From positions 1-14,126 of the forward strand of contig CANQCJ010000038.1 in the NCBI GenBank assembly GCA_947589205.1: DNA of 14,126 bases. Reading direction: 5' to 3'. The notes under the pieces are model-generated. The model worked only from the letters and a program-made list of their open reading frames with translations. It did no database searches and was not told the origin of the DNA. The position numbers were made by a program, and so were the translations under genes. The first letter of the stretch is position 1. Each line of letters starts with the position of its first letter. This document shows positions 1 through 7,600 of the stretch, in pieces. This stretch comes from an uncultured Ruminococcus sp. Its GTDB lineage: Bacteria > Bacillota > Clostridia > Oscillospirales > Ruminococcaceae.

Positions 1-489
1 TGCCTGCTCCTCCGTCATGCGCCCGAGTGCGGTTTCGCGTGCGACAAGACTATGATCGTTCGTAAGACGTTTTATATACTTATCGGTTATCATATAAGCA
101 CGCGTGTCGCCGACGTTTATTATGTATATCTTTTCACTTGTCAGCAGCATAGCCGTTAAAGTCGTACCGAGCGCAATTCCTCTGCTTTTTCCGTAAATGC
201 AGATCCTCTCGTTGCAGCGGTCTACCGCTTCGAGCCAGTCACGCCGAATGTCAATATCTGCAAGTCCCGAAGAAATAAGCTTGGGTAATTTATCCTGAGA
301 CCAGACCCGAAAATTTTTTATGACAGTAGCGGAAGCAAGTTCGCCGCTGGAAAGTCCTCCCATGCCGTCGCAAAGCGCCAAAAATGTCATTTTCCCTTTT
401 AAAGTAAGCATTTCCCGAACGAAAAAAGCGTCCTGATTCACCCTTTTTGATATACCCACATCGGTCGAAGCCGCAATAAGATATTCCAA
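1..489 (-). CDS. PP2C-family Ser/Thr protein phosphatase, 3' end cut by the window edge
   Basis: This is the N-terminal 163 residues of a metal-dependent PP2C-type phosphatase, which removes phosphate from Ser/Thr in the cytoplasm. Visible family motifs are N18-Q-D20, the metal-binding D41-G-M-G-G, G108-T-T-L-T, the core strand N125-V-G-D-T-R-A and L142-T-N-D-H-S. The last metal-binding aspartates of the fold lie beyond position 1, because bacterial PP2Cs of this kind usually run to about 240 residues. No ATG fits. A TTG at 489 is preceded, 7 bases upstream, by GGAAGGTGA at 497-505, and an in-frame stop lies at 514-516, so the TTG is the chosen start. The gene begins 7 bases after the FHA gene stops and is probably co-translated with it. 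This neighbour pairing suggests it reverses phosphorylation read by the FHA protein. The family call is firm; the substrate is unknown. Confidence 0.9.
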   Translation of the reverse strand, partial: MEYLIAASTDVGISKRVNQDAFFVREMLTLKGKMTFLALCDGMGGLSSGELASATVIKNFRVWSQDKLPKLISSGLADIDIRRDWLEAVDRCNERICIYGKSRGIALGTTLTAMLLTSEKIYIINVGDTRAYMITDKYIKRLTNDHSLVARETALGRMTEEQA

Positions 490-505
490 AGCTATATCAC
501 CTTCC
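490..505 (-). promoter_or_regulatory. Ribosome binding site deciding the TTG start of the PP2C gene
   Basis: On the minus strand GGAAGGTGA (505-497) overlaps the FHA stop codon and leaves 7 bases before TTG at 489. There is no ATG or GTG candidate between the upstream in-frame stop and this TTG, so the site decides the start. Confidence 0.6.
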
Positions 506-1858
506 GAGTATCCTCATTTCAAATTCTTCGTCCGCAAAAGCTATCTTATCCGAGCTTGAAAGCTTATACGCCCGTTGCGGTTCAAGCTCCGCTTCATTGA
601 GATATGTATGGTTTCTTGAATTAAGATCTATAAGATAATAATCATGCTCTCTCTTTTCGATCATCGCGTGCTTGTGTCCGACTGCCATATTGTCGTTTAT
701 GCAGTAATCGCGCGAGGGGTCTCCTCTGCCTATAAAGAATTGAGGTTTGTTTATCTCTATATTTTCAAGATTTTTCTGCCTTATCAGCACGGCTCTTTCT
801 TCATTTGCCTCATTAACGCTGTCAGGCGGCATCAGTATTGTCATATCGCCCGCATCTTCCGGAGTTTCCGGAACCATGCCGAGCATTATCGTACCAAGAT
901 CTGCGCTGTCGTTAGTCTGCAGCGGAATATTCAGTATGGTATCGTCGGTCTGTTTAGGTTCAAGCACGGCAGGTGTAACAGACGCACCCGCTTCGCTGCT
1001 GAAGCTTTTTATACCGCCTATTCCCGCAGCGTTTTGCTTTGAAGCCGTTTCTTTGTTAAGAAATCCCGCTATGCCGCCGGAAAAGTTCTCATTTGATTTA
1101 GATTCGTTCTTTTCATTCTTTTTGATCTTTTTAAAAAATCCAAGCTTGCCGAGCTTGCCCTGCACGGGTGGGAGTGGAGTTACGGCTTCGGGCACAGGCA
1201 GCGCTTCGGCTGAGACCTTTATAACTTCGGGTTCTTCAACTATCTTTTCCTTGCTCTTAGCTTCAATATGCCCGATCGGATCCTGATAGAGCTTAGTTTC
1301 CTTTGACTGAGCAATTTCCATCGCCATACGCATATTTTTCAGCGAAAAACCGTTTCTGTCTATTATAACGTTGTGCGCCGCATTATGATAACTTATACTG
1401 CCGCTCATCTCAACGCGGCTTTCATTTATCACGTCTTTAAAAAAGCAGTAAATATCCCCGTCAAAGCTTATATCCGCAACCGGCACGCAGATAAACGATG
1501 TTGTCTTATCCACCTCGTTTATATAAACGCTGTCGATATCGAGCATTATCTGCCGAAGATCTATCATATAGTCGTCAAGACCCTCGATAGTATCTATCAG
1601 ATTTATCAGCATTTTTCTAAATGACGGCTGAGACATATTTTTTGAAACATATTCTCTGAGCGTTATCTTTCCGGTGACCTCAAAAAGTATCTCGTCAAAT
1701 TTACCGTTGAGTGCGTCTATTCTTATAGGCGCAAGACCCGTCGCCATGTTCCTGTTGGAATTTATCATCATATAGCTAACCTTATCGAGCTTATCCATGC
1801 TGCCGCTTAACGAAAGCACAGCGTAGACGTCGCTGCCTTTAGCAGCTCTTGTCAACAT
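497..1858 (-). CDS. FHA-domain protein with an N-terminal DUF6382-like region
   Basis: This is a 453-residue soluble protein with no signal peptide or membrane segment. Residues 1-190 form a folded alpha/beta region resembling the DUF6382 domain that precedes FHA domains in Clostridia (recalled from family architecture). Residues 200-355 are a low-complexity linker with K/E-, G/S- and P-rich parts. Residues 360-453 are a forkhead-associated domain, a phosphothreonine-peptide binder: G377-R378, then G394-H395-K396-H397-A, then D411-L-N-S-R-N416-H-T418-Y-L-N. Two core binding residues differ from the usual S-R-x-H motif, with Gly and His in place of Ser and Arg. The linker carries three T-I-L/M motifs at T307, T323 and T340 that could be kinase targets. 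ATG 1858 follows GAGGTGG with good spacing. It lies between the WG-repeat and phosphatase genes, which suggests a phospho-signalling adaptor for the Tad machine; that role is inferred. Confidence 0.85.
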   Translation of the reverse strand: MLTRAAKGSDVYAVLSLSGSMDKLDKVSYMMINSNRNMATGLAPIRIDALNGKFDEILFEVTGKITLREYVSKNMSQPSFRKMLINLIDTIEGLDDYMIDLRQIMLDIDSVYINEVDKTTSFICVPVADISFDGDIYCFFKDVINESRVEMSGSISYHNAAHNVIIDRNGFSLKNMRMAMEIAQSKETKLYQDPIGHIEAKSKEKIVEEPEVIKVSAEALPVPEAVTPLPPVQGKLGKLGFFKKIKKNEKNESKSNENFSGGIAGFLNKETASKQNAAGIGGIKSFSSEAGASVTPAVLEPKQTDDTILNIPLQTNDSADLGTIMLGMVPETPEDAGDMTILMPPDSVNEANEERAVLIRQKNLENIEINKPQFFIGRGDPSRDYCINDNMAVGHKHAMIEKREHDYYLIDLNSRNHTYLNEAELEPQRAYKLSSSDKIAFADEEFEMRILGR

Positions 1859-1877
1859 AAATCTACCACCTCATCTT

Positions 1878-3170
1878 TTACTTATAAGAGTTTACCTTTA
1901 CAAAAACCTCGGAGTTCTGATAAATACCGAAAGCATATCCGTTTGACGAAAAAGCGTCCAGCCTGTCAAAGGCAGGATCTATCACAATATCTCCGTTTTC
2001 ATCTATACAGCCCCATTTGTCGTTTACCAGTACCGGCGCATAGCCTAAATTGTAGGAATCTGCTTCATCAAAGGAAGCGTCCTTTACTAGCTTGCCCTCT
2101 TTTGAAACAAATCCCCATTTCCCGTTTATTTTTACCGCTGCAGGCTCGTCGGAGACAAACAGCTTAACGTCCTCAAAATCGTCCGAAAGCTTGTTTCCGT
2201 CAAGATCGTAAAGCGCATATTTGCCGTTTTTGCCGCCGAAAAATACCCCGTGATATGTCGCAAATTTATAAGCGTCAAGCTTTATCTCGTCAAATTCATA
2301 TCCGGTAACGTCCTCAAAGGAGCTGTTGATGATCTTCCATTTTCCGTTGCTCTTGACCGCCGCTCTGTCGTTTGCAAAACAGCTTGCCGCATCGTATTCA
2401 AAATGATATTCCTTCATATCCTTGTCGATATATCCGCTAATTCCCTTCATTTTAGCCGGAGCATATTTTCCTCCAAAGCTGCCGAGATATTCCGCGGGCG
2501 TATCGGGGACGAGTTTTCTGTAGCCGTCCTCGTCGATATAGTAATATTCTCCATCCTTTTTAACAGGTATAACATCGTTCATAAGCAGACCGATGTCGTC
2601 ATATTCAAGCTCATATTCAAGCTTCCCCGAAGTATTGATAAGTCCGAATTTTCCTCCGACAGTTACTCTTGCATAGCCGTCTATCCAAGGAGAAAAGCTG
2701 TCGTATTCAAATGTGCTCATGGTGTATTGACTAAGGATATTTTTGAGCCGCTCGGTGACCTCGCCCGTCTTGCCGACTTCTTTCTGCATATCTTTGAGCG
2801 TTTCATATGCCTGCTTATAATCAAGTCCTTCTATATAATGATCCGCAATGATAATATACGGCTCAGCCTGTGTTTTATCTATCTTTATAGCATCCTCACA
2901 GGCGTCTATATAAGAATCGATATCTCCAAGCTCTTTATAAAGCTCGGCTATGTGCATGGCTATTTCGTACTTTGGTCTGATAGACTGTGCAGCGGCGTAT
3001 TTTTCCACCGCGTCTATGTAGATCTTTTTTTTCTCAAGCTCCTTTGCTTCCTCTATATACCCGTTATACTGCGCCTCTATCCGCGAATTGTAGGTCAATA
3101 CGTTCTGCCATGAAAAAACGAGCATAAGAGCCAATATCGCCAATATAAGCATCGGCATAGATTTGTTCAT
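1878..3170 (-). CDS. Membrane-anchored TPR and WG-repeat protein
   Basis: This is a 430-residue protein. A short positive N-terminus and one hydrophobic segment (residues 7-24) form an uncleaved signal anchor, which should place the rest outside the cytoplasmic membrane. Residues about 35-140 are helical with a TPR-like spacing (A-x-x-x-Y-x-x-A patterns, for example around 52-63 and 83-95). From about 160 to the end there are some seven WG-type repeats, each roughly G-K-x-G-x-I/V-x-x-x-G-K followed by a D/E-rich turn; clear copies start near 172, 275, 315, 350 and 384. Both repeat types generally mediate protein contacts. ATG 3170 sits 8 bases after GGAGGT. It lies between the prepilin peptidase and the FHA gene. 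One idea is that it takes the place of TadD, the TPR lipoprotein of Gram-negative Tad systems, but this rests only on position and the TPRs. Confidence 0.8.
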   Translation of the reverse strand: MNKSMPMLILAILALMLVFSWQNVLTYNSRIEAQYNGYIEEAKELEKKKIYIDAVEKYAAAQSIRPKYEIAMHIAELYKELGDIDSYIDACEDAIKIDKTQAEPYIIIADHYIEGLDYKQAYETLKDMQKEVGKTGEVTERLKNILSQYTMSTFEYDSFSPWIDGYARVTVGGKFGLINTSGKLEYELEYDDIGLLMNDVIPVKKDGEYYYIDEDGYRKLVPDTPAEYLGSFGGKYAPAKMKGISGYIDKDMKEYHFEYDAASCFANDRAAVKSNGKWKIINSSFEDVTGYEFDEIKLDAYKFATYHGVFFGGKNGKYALYDLDGNKLSDDFEDVKLFVSDEPAAVKINGKWGFVSKEGKLVKDASFDEADSYNLGYAPVLVNDKWGCIDENGDIVIDPAFDRLDAFSSNGYAFGIYQNSEVFVKVNSYK

Positions 3171-3192
3171 GTACTATTACCTCCAACTATCC

Positions 3193-3843
3193 TCAAAGCA
3201 ATACATAATAAGCGGTCAGTCCGGCAAGGATAAACGGTGCCATCGGTATGGCGGTCTTCCAGCCGGCTTTTTTTACTATAAGCATACCTATCCCGAATAC
3301 GGCGGAAAAAAACAGTGAATACATCATTACCTGTACTATTCCCGCAAGTCCGCAGAACGCACCGATGACGGAATATAATTTCATATCCCCCGCGCCTATG
3401 CCGCCTTTTGATATAAACATACCGATAAGTATAACTATTGCACCGATCAACATTCCGAAAACCGAAAACAGCAGCGCACTCATTATCCTTACATCGTAAA
3501 ATATCCTTTGAAAAATTATCCCGACAAAACGCAAGCCTAACAGCAGCAAAAGCAGCTTATTTGGTATTTTTTTGAATTTTATATCGGTCGCAGTCATTAT
3601 CACAAGCGCGTCCCAGAGCAGGACAAGCTGTATCATGTACGGTATGTCAAGTTGTTTTTTCTGACAAAACATTACTCCAAACACCGCCGTAAGCTCATAT
3701 GCGAATGTGAAGATCACCATCAGCTTTTTCTTGTCATTTTTATCACTGTCCTGTTTGCAGGCATAAGCATATTCAAATTTCACCGCGGCAAAAGCCATAA
3801 AAAACGATATGACTACAGCGGCAGCATATTTGATAACGATCAA
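3193..3843 (-). CDS. tadV: Prepilin peptidase, A24 family (TadV/CpaA type)
   Basis: This membrane aspartyl protease cleaves the short leader of Flp prepilin and TadE-like pseudopilins at the cytoplasmic face. It lacks the N-terminal methyltransferase domain of PilD, as expected for TadV/CpaA. Counting from the GTG at 3852 (219 residues), the two catalytic aspartates are D90 in a T-A-T-D-I-K-F-K-K-I-P-N context and D156 in G-I-G-A-G-D-M-K. About six hydrophobic segments surround them. I prefer the TTG at 3843 as the start (216 residues), because AGGAG (3856-3852) lies exactly 8 bases before it. The GTG at 3852 overlaps that Shine-Dalgarno sequence and has none of its own. The gene follows the second pseudopilin gene closely, with the ribosome binding site overlapping that gene's stop codon. 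The family call is firm. Confidence 0.92.
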   Translation of the reverse strand: MIVIKYAAAVVISFFMAFAAVKFEYAYACKQDSDKNDKKKLMVIFTFAYELTAVFGVMFCQKKQLDIPYMIQLVLLWDALVIMTATDIKFKKIPNKLLLLLLGLRFVGIIFQRIFYDVRIMSALLFSVFGMLIGAIVILIGMFISKGGIGAGDMKLYSVIGAFCGLAGIVQVMMYSLFFSAVFGIGMLIVKKAGWKTAIPMAPFILAGLTAYYVLL

Positions 3844-3856
3844 TCGTTTCACTCCT
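3844..3856 (-). promoter_or_regulatory. Ribosome binding site deciding the start of the prepilin peptidase
   Basis: AGGAG at 3856-3852 on the minus strand overlaps the upstream TAG stop and leaves an 8-base spacer before TTG at 3843. The longer GTG frame would start inside the Shine-Dalgarno sequence itself. Confidence 0.6.
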
Positions 3857-4658
3857 ATTTATAAAGTTGGTCAAGCTCGAGCGTATGCTCATTATCAGGC
3901 TTTACCCAAGCGGCAGTTACCGCTGCCTGTCTGAAATGCAGCTTTGCTTTGACCATGCCGAAGGTAAGGCTCTCGGTGTTCAAAGTATAGTCCATAACGA
4001 GTTTTATAGACCTGCCGTCAATAAGAAGCTGAGATGCGCTGAAATCCACATCATCGGTACTTTCTATGCCGATGCTTTTGTAATATTCCTCCACCTTTGA
4101 CGGGTCACCCGGACATAGATATTTCGGCATTATCGTCTTACATACGATAGGTGCAACAAGCACCGAAAAGCCCTTGCTCGCAAAGGATCTGCCGAAGATC
4201 TGTATAACGGCTTTAAGTTGGTCGGCGGGGTTGCCATTGTTTTTAAGCGAATCAAGATACTTGCTTATATTCTGTACCTCCCCCTTCATAGTTTCCAAAT
4301 TGTTTCCGATACCCTCCCAATCGACACTCTCCAGTCCGTCGCTGAAATCAATATTATTTTCAAGCTCTCCCGCCGACTCGGAAAAGCTCAGCACGTTTCC
4401 TATAGCATCGTTAAGGTCCTTGACATTTGCCGAAGCGTTGGTATCCTGTCCGGAAAGAATTTTAGTAAGTCCCGTTTTATCGAGAATATAGTAATAACCT
4501 GAGATCTCCTTTGCCGTCTGACCGAGAGCGTACTGTATATTCGCCTGTACTCTTATTATTAAAGCCAGAAACATCAGCGCGAGTATAGCCAGCATAAAGA
4601 TAGTCATTCCGAGAGCCGCGTCTATCGAGAACGCTCCTCTTTCGTCTCTTTTTTTCAT
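3855..4658 (-). CDS. TadE-like pseudopilin with Asp at position +5
   Basis: This is a 267-residue protein with a class III (prepilin-type) leader: a short charged head, then R7-G8 followed by A-F-S-I-D13 and a hydrophobic helix to about residue 35. Cleavage after G8 would put Asp at +5, where TadE and Flp proteins almost always have Glu. The remaining domain, about 230 residues, should face outward. It has helical stretches (about 75-140) and two cysteines, C173 and C182, that could form a disulfide. ATG 4658 follows GAGG 5 bases upstream. The gene lies between the giant DUF5702-type gene and the prepilin peptidase, so it is probably a minor pilin or assembly pseudopilin. The domain beyond the leader matches nothing I can name; the TadE-like call rests on the leader, size and context. 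Confidence 0.75.
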   Translation of the reverse strand: MKKRDERGAFSIDAALGMTIFMLAILALMFLALIIRVQANIQYALGQTAKEISGYYYILDKTGLTKILSGQDTNASANVKDLNDAIGNVLSFSESAGELENNIDFSDGLESVDWEGIGNNLETMKGEVQNISKYLDSLKNNGNPADQLKAVIQIFGRSFASKGFSVLVAPIVCKTIMPKYLCPGDPSKVEEYYKSIGIESTDDVDFSASQLLIDGRSIKLVMDYTLNTESLTFGMVKAKLHFRQAAVTAAWVKPDNEHTLELDQLYK

Positions 4659-4678
4659 AAGATCCTCACTTCCTTATA

Positions 4679-7600
4679 TCAATAGCCGAACACGCCGGTG
4701 TAGTTTATCGTGACCTCGTTATCACCAAGCTCCGAAAAGTCCGGCTGTATCTCCGAGCTTCCCTCGACATCATTCTGATTGTCCTGAACGTTCCAGTCAA
4801 ATAACGTTCCCATTTTGACCTTTGCGCTTACGGATACAAGTGTAGGCGATGAAACTATATCAAAATCGTTATTCTTATTTTTTGCGTTTACATTAGCTTC
4901 GATAAGCGCAGCCGCTCTTTTTAACATTTTATCTTCTTTTTCATCGCTTATAAGATTTATCAGCACGAATATCTTGCAGTATTCCTTATAGTTTAGGGTA
5001 ATTCCACCGGAGCTGCCGTTCGTATCGTTCGTAGTCAGGACCGAAGAGCTTTCCGCTCCGCTCGAGCCGCCGCCTATCTCCGCTGTAAAATCGTTCATTC
5101 CCTCATGGAATTTGCTCTTCAGCTCAGTTGCGGCTTCGCCGCTGCTTTCTTTTATCTTCTGCTTGAATTGTTCCTCATAGGTTTTCAGCTTTGCATCTAT
5201 AATATCGCTAAAGTCATTTATTTTTCCATCAATGATATCCGTAAACATTTCTTTTATATTATTGCCGTCCGAATCAAAGACCGCTATAGCGTCATTAAGC
5301 TCTTTTCTTATATCGCTTTCTTTTGAATTATAGAACTGCAAAGCCAGATCCTTTATTAGTCCGTCGTTCATAGCACTGATATTTGCTTTTATCGTATTAA
5401 GAGCGGTGTCAACAGCCTCGCTGACCCTTTGAGCCGATTGATTTGCCATACCGATAAGAGGGGTCATCTGATTTACTATCGGCGTTATAAACTGATTATG
5501 TATCGTTGTTTTTATCTGTTCTCTCTGTTCCTCGACAAACCTGACTATCTGCTCATCTACTTTATCTATAACATCGCCTATCTTCTCATTTCCCGTTACA
5601 ACAAGACTGTCAAGCGCACTGTCAAATGCACCCTCTACGGTCTCACCTACCTTTTTAGTGACTTCTGTTATCACTTTTTCTCCGGCGTTTGCTAATGCGC
5701 CGTAAGGAGAGCAGATAAAGGTATTTACGTTTTTAAATATCGGCACGTCCTTGCCATCTTTAAGCTGAGCGAGATCCACCGCGCTTTCGGCAAGCGCGAG
5801 ACCTATCGTTATCGCCGCCTGCACTATCGGTACACCAACGACCGTCCAGCCGGCTATCGCAGTTGCTACCTGAAGTGCAAAGCTTTGTATATCAGATGCC
5901 GTGAAGGCGTAAATGGCATTGCAGGCAAATCTTATCGTAAAGATCATTGCTTCGGTCTTTCCGACCGAGGCGTCAAGATTTTCATCGCCCCATAGGATAA
6001 ACTCTATTTCCTTACCATACCAATTTGCATTTATGTTAAGGCTTCGAGCCGCATTCTCATCATTGCTGTAACCGTTAAGAAGCGTAAGCTCCTCCTGCTT
6101 CTTATCGGTCTGACAGGTGAACATTTCCGTAAGATATTCTTCAACATACGCATGATCTCTTGCATTTTCTGCAAGCCTTGTAAAATTATCCAACAGGCTG
6201 GTAGCTACACTGAGCTCAAGTGCGGGATTTCCGGAGACTTCTCCGTCACTGTTGACAGATACGCCGGAAACGGTGGATTTATTTTCTTCGGCAGCGAGGT
6301 TTCCGTTGTTTATTTTTTTCATTATATCGCCGACTTTAATGTTATCCTGTTCGCTCGTACTTCCGCCAGAGCTGCCTGAGCCGCTGCTTGGCTCTACCGG
6401 AGTACTTGTCGGCGTTCCGTCTGCGTTTACCTGTGCATATGATGTTGTATTATCATACGCAGCCTGTTCTTCGGTTTTTAATGTGCTTCCTTTAGGCGGA
6501 TCAGCTATCTGCTTGAGCGTATAATAGAACCTCTCGCGTTCGTCCTCCTCCGTCTGACTGTTATTTCCGCTGCTGTAAAGCTTGCCGTCTATGATGTTTT
6601 CATCTATAAATTTATCCATATCAACTCCCTTTCCATCATAATCGCTCAGCATTACAGAATTTTCAACAGTACTTTTTATATCCGCATAGCTTTCAACGAT
6701 GTATTTGTCATAACCCGTATTGTTTATATAACTCGGCGTGTTAGGAGCTGCGGTCACTATGGCTGTACTCATATACTTTACCGACCACAACATATCGTAA
6801 AGAGCTTCGAGCCTGTCTCTTGCTTCAATAGCTACCGCTTTCATCGCTTCAACGTCTTCCTTTTTAAAGGCTTCAGTCTGCGTTTCATAATCGCTTTTCA
6901 TACTTGCTCCGGTAGCTGTATCTCCGCCGAGACCGTCTACAGATGCTTTCCAATCTGCTTTCGCAGTTTCGACCGCACCCATTGCGTTGATAACCTCGTC
7001 CAGATGAGCTATAAATTGGTTTATTTTGTTAAGAGCATTATTGATATAACCATAATATTCAAAAAAATGATCGGTTGCGTTAGAAGCGAAAAATTTTGAA
7101 CCATCGGAATAAACGGATATGTCATTTGCTTTTGTAATAAGATCGTCCAGCTTGCTTTGATAGGTATTCTGTACTTCATCTGTAAACGCATCTGCAAATT
7201 TATGCTGTATAAAATGATAAGAATATACCGAACCGTCATTTTTTATTTCATCTTCTAAAAGAGCCTGAGCCGTATCTTCATCGCTGTCAAGCGAATTTTT
7301 AAACTCTTCGGTATACGTTGAAAAGGTCTCATCATATAGGCTTCTCAGCTCTTTAAGATCCTCATACTTTCCTAAAAATTCGGAAATGTTCTGCTCATAG
7401 CCTATCAATTCCTTTTGCATATCAAATTTTCTGCCGAGAGAGTCAAGGGTTTCCTCCGGAACACCGAATTTTGCGTCTAAGGCATCTATCCAGCTATCCG
7501 TGCCGCTTAAAGTAGCAAGCGATGGCAAATAAGCTTCTGTGCTTCCGGGAGACAGATTTACGCTTACCGATGGGTCGGAGGAAGTACCTTTACCCGTTAC

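Noticed and set aside
747..1286. Open frame of 179 codons on the plus strand
   Set aside because: It is antisense to the FHA gene linker and gives a Ser-rich low-complexity product with no domain, so it is a shadow frame.
2250..3113. Open frame of 287 codons on the plus strand
   Set aside because: It lies wholly antisense to the TPR/WG-repeat gene, has no ribosome binding site, and its product has no recognisable domain. It is the shadow of a real gene.
7021..7239. Minus-strand open frame of 72 codons
   Set aside because: It lies inside the giant gene in another frame and has no binding site or recognisable product.
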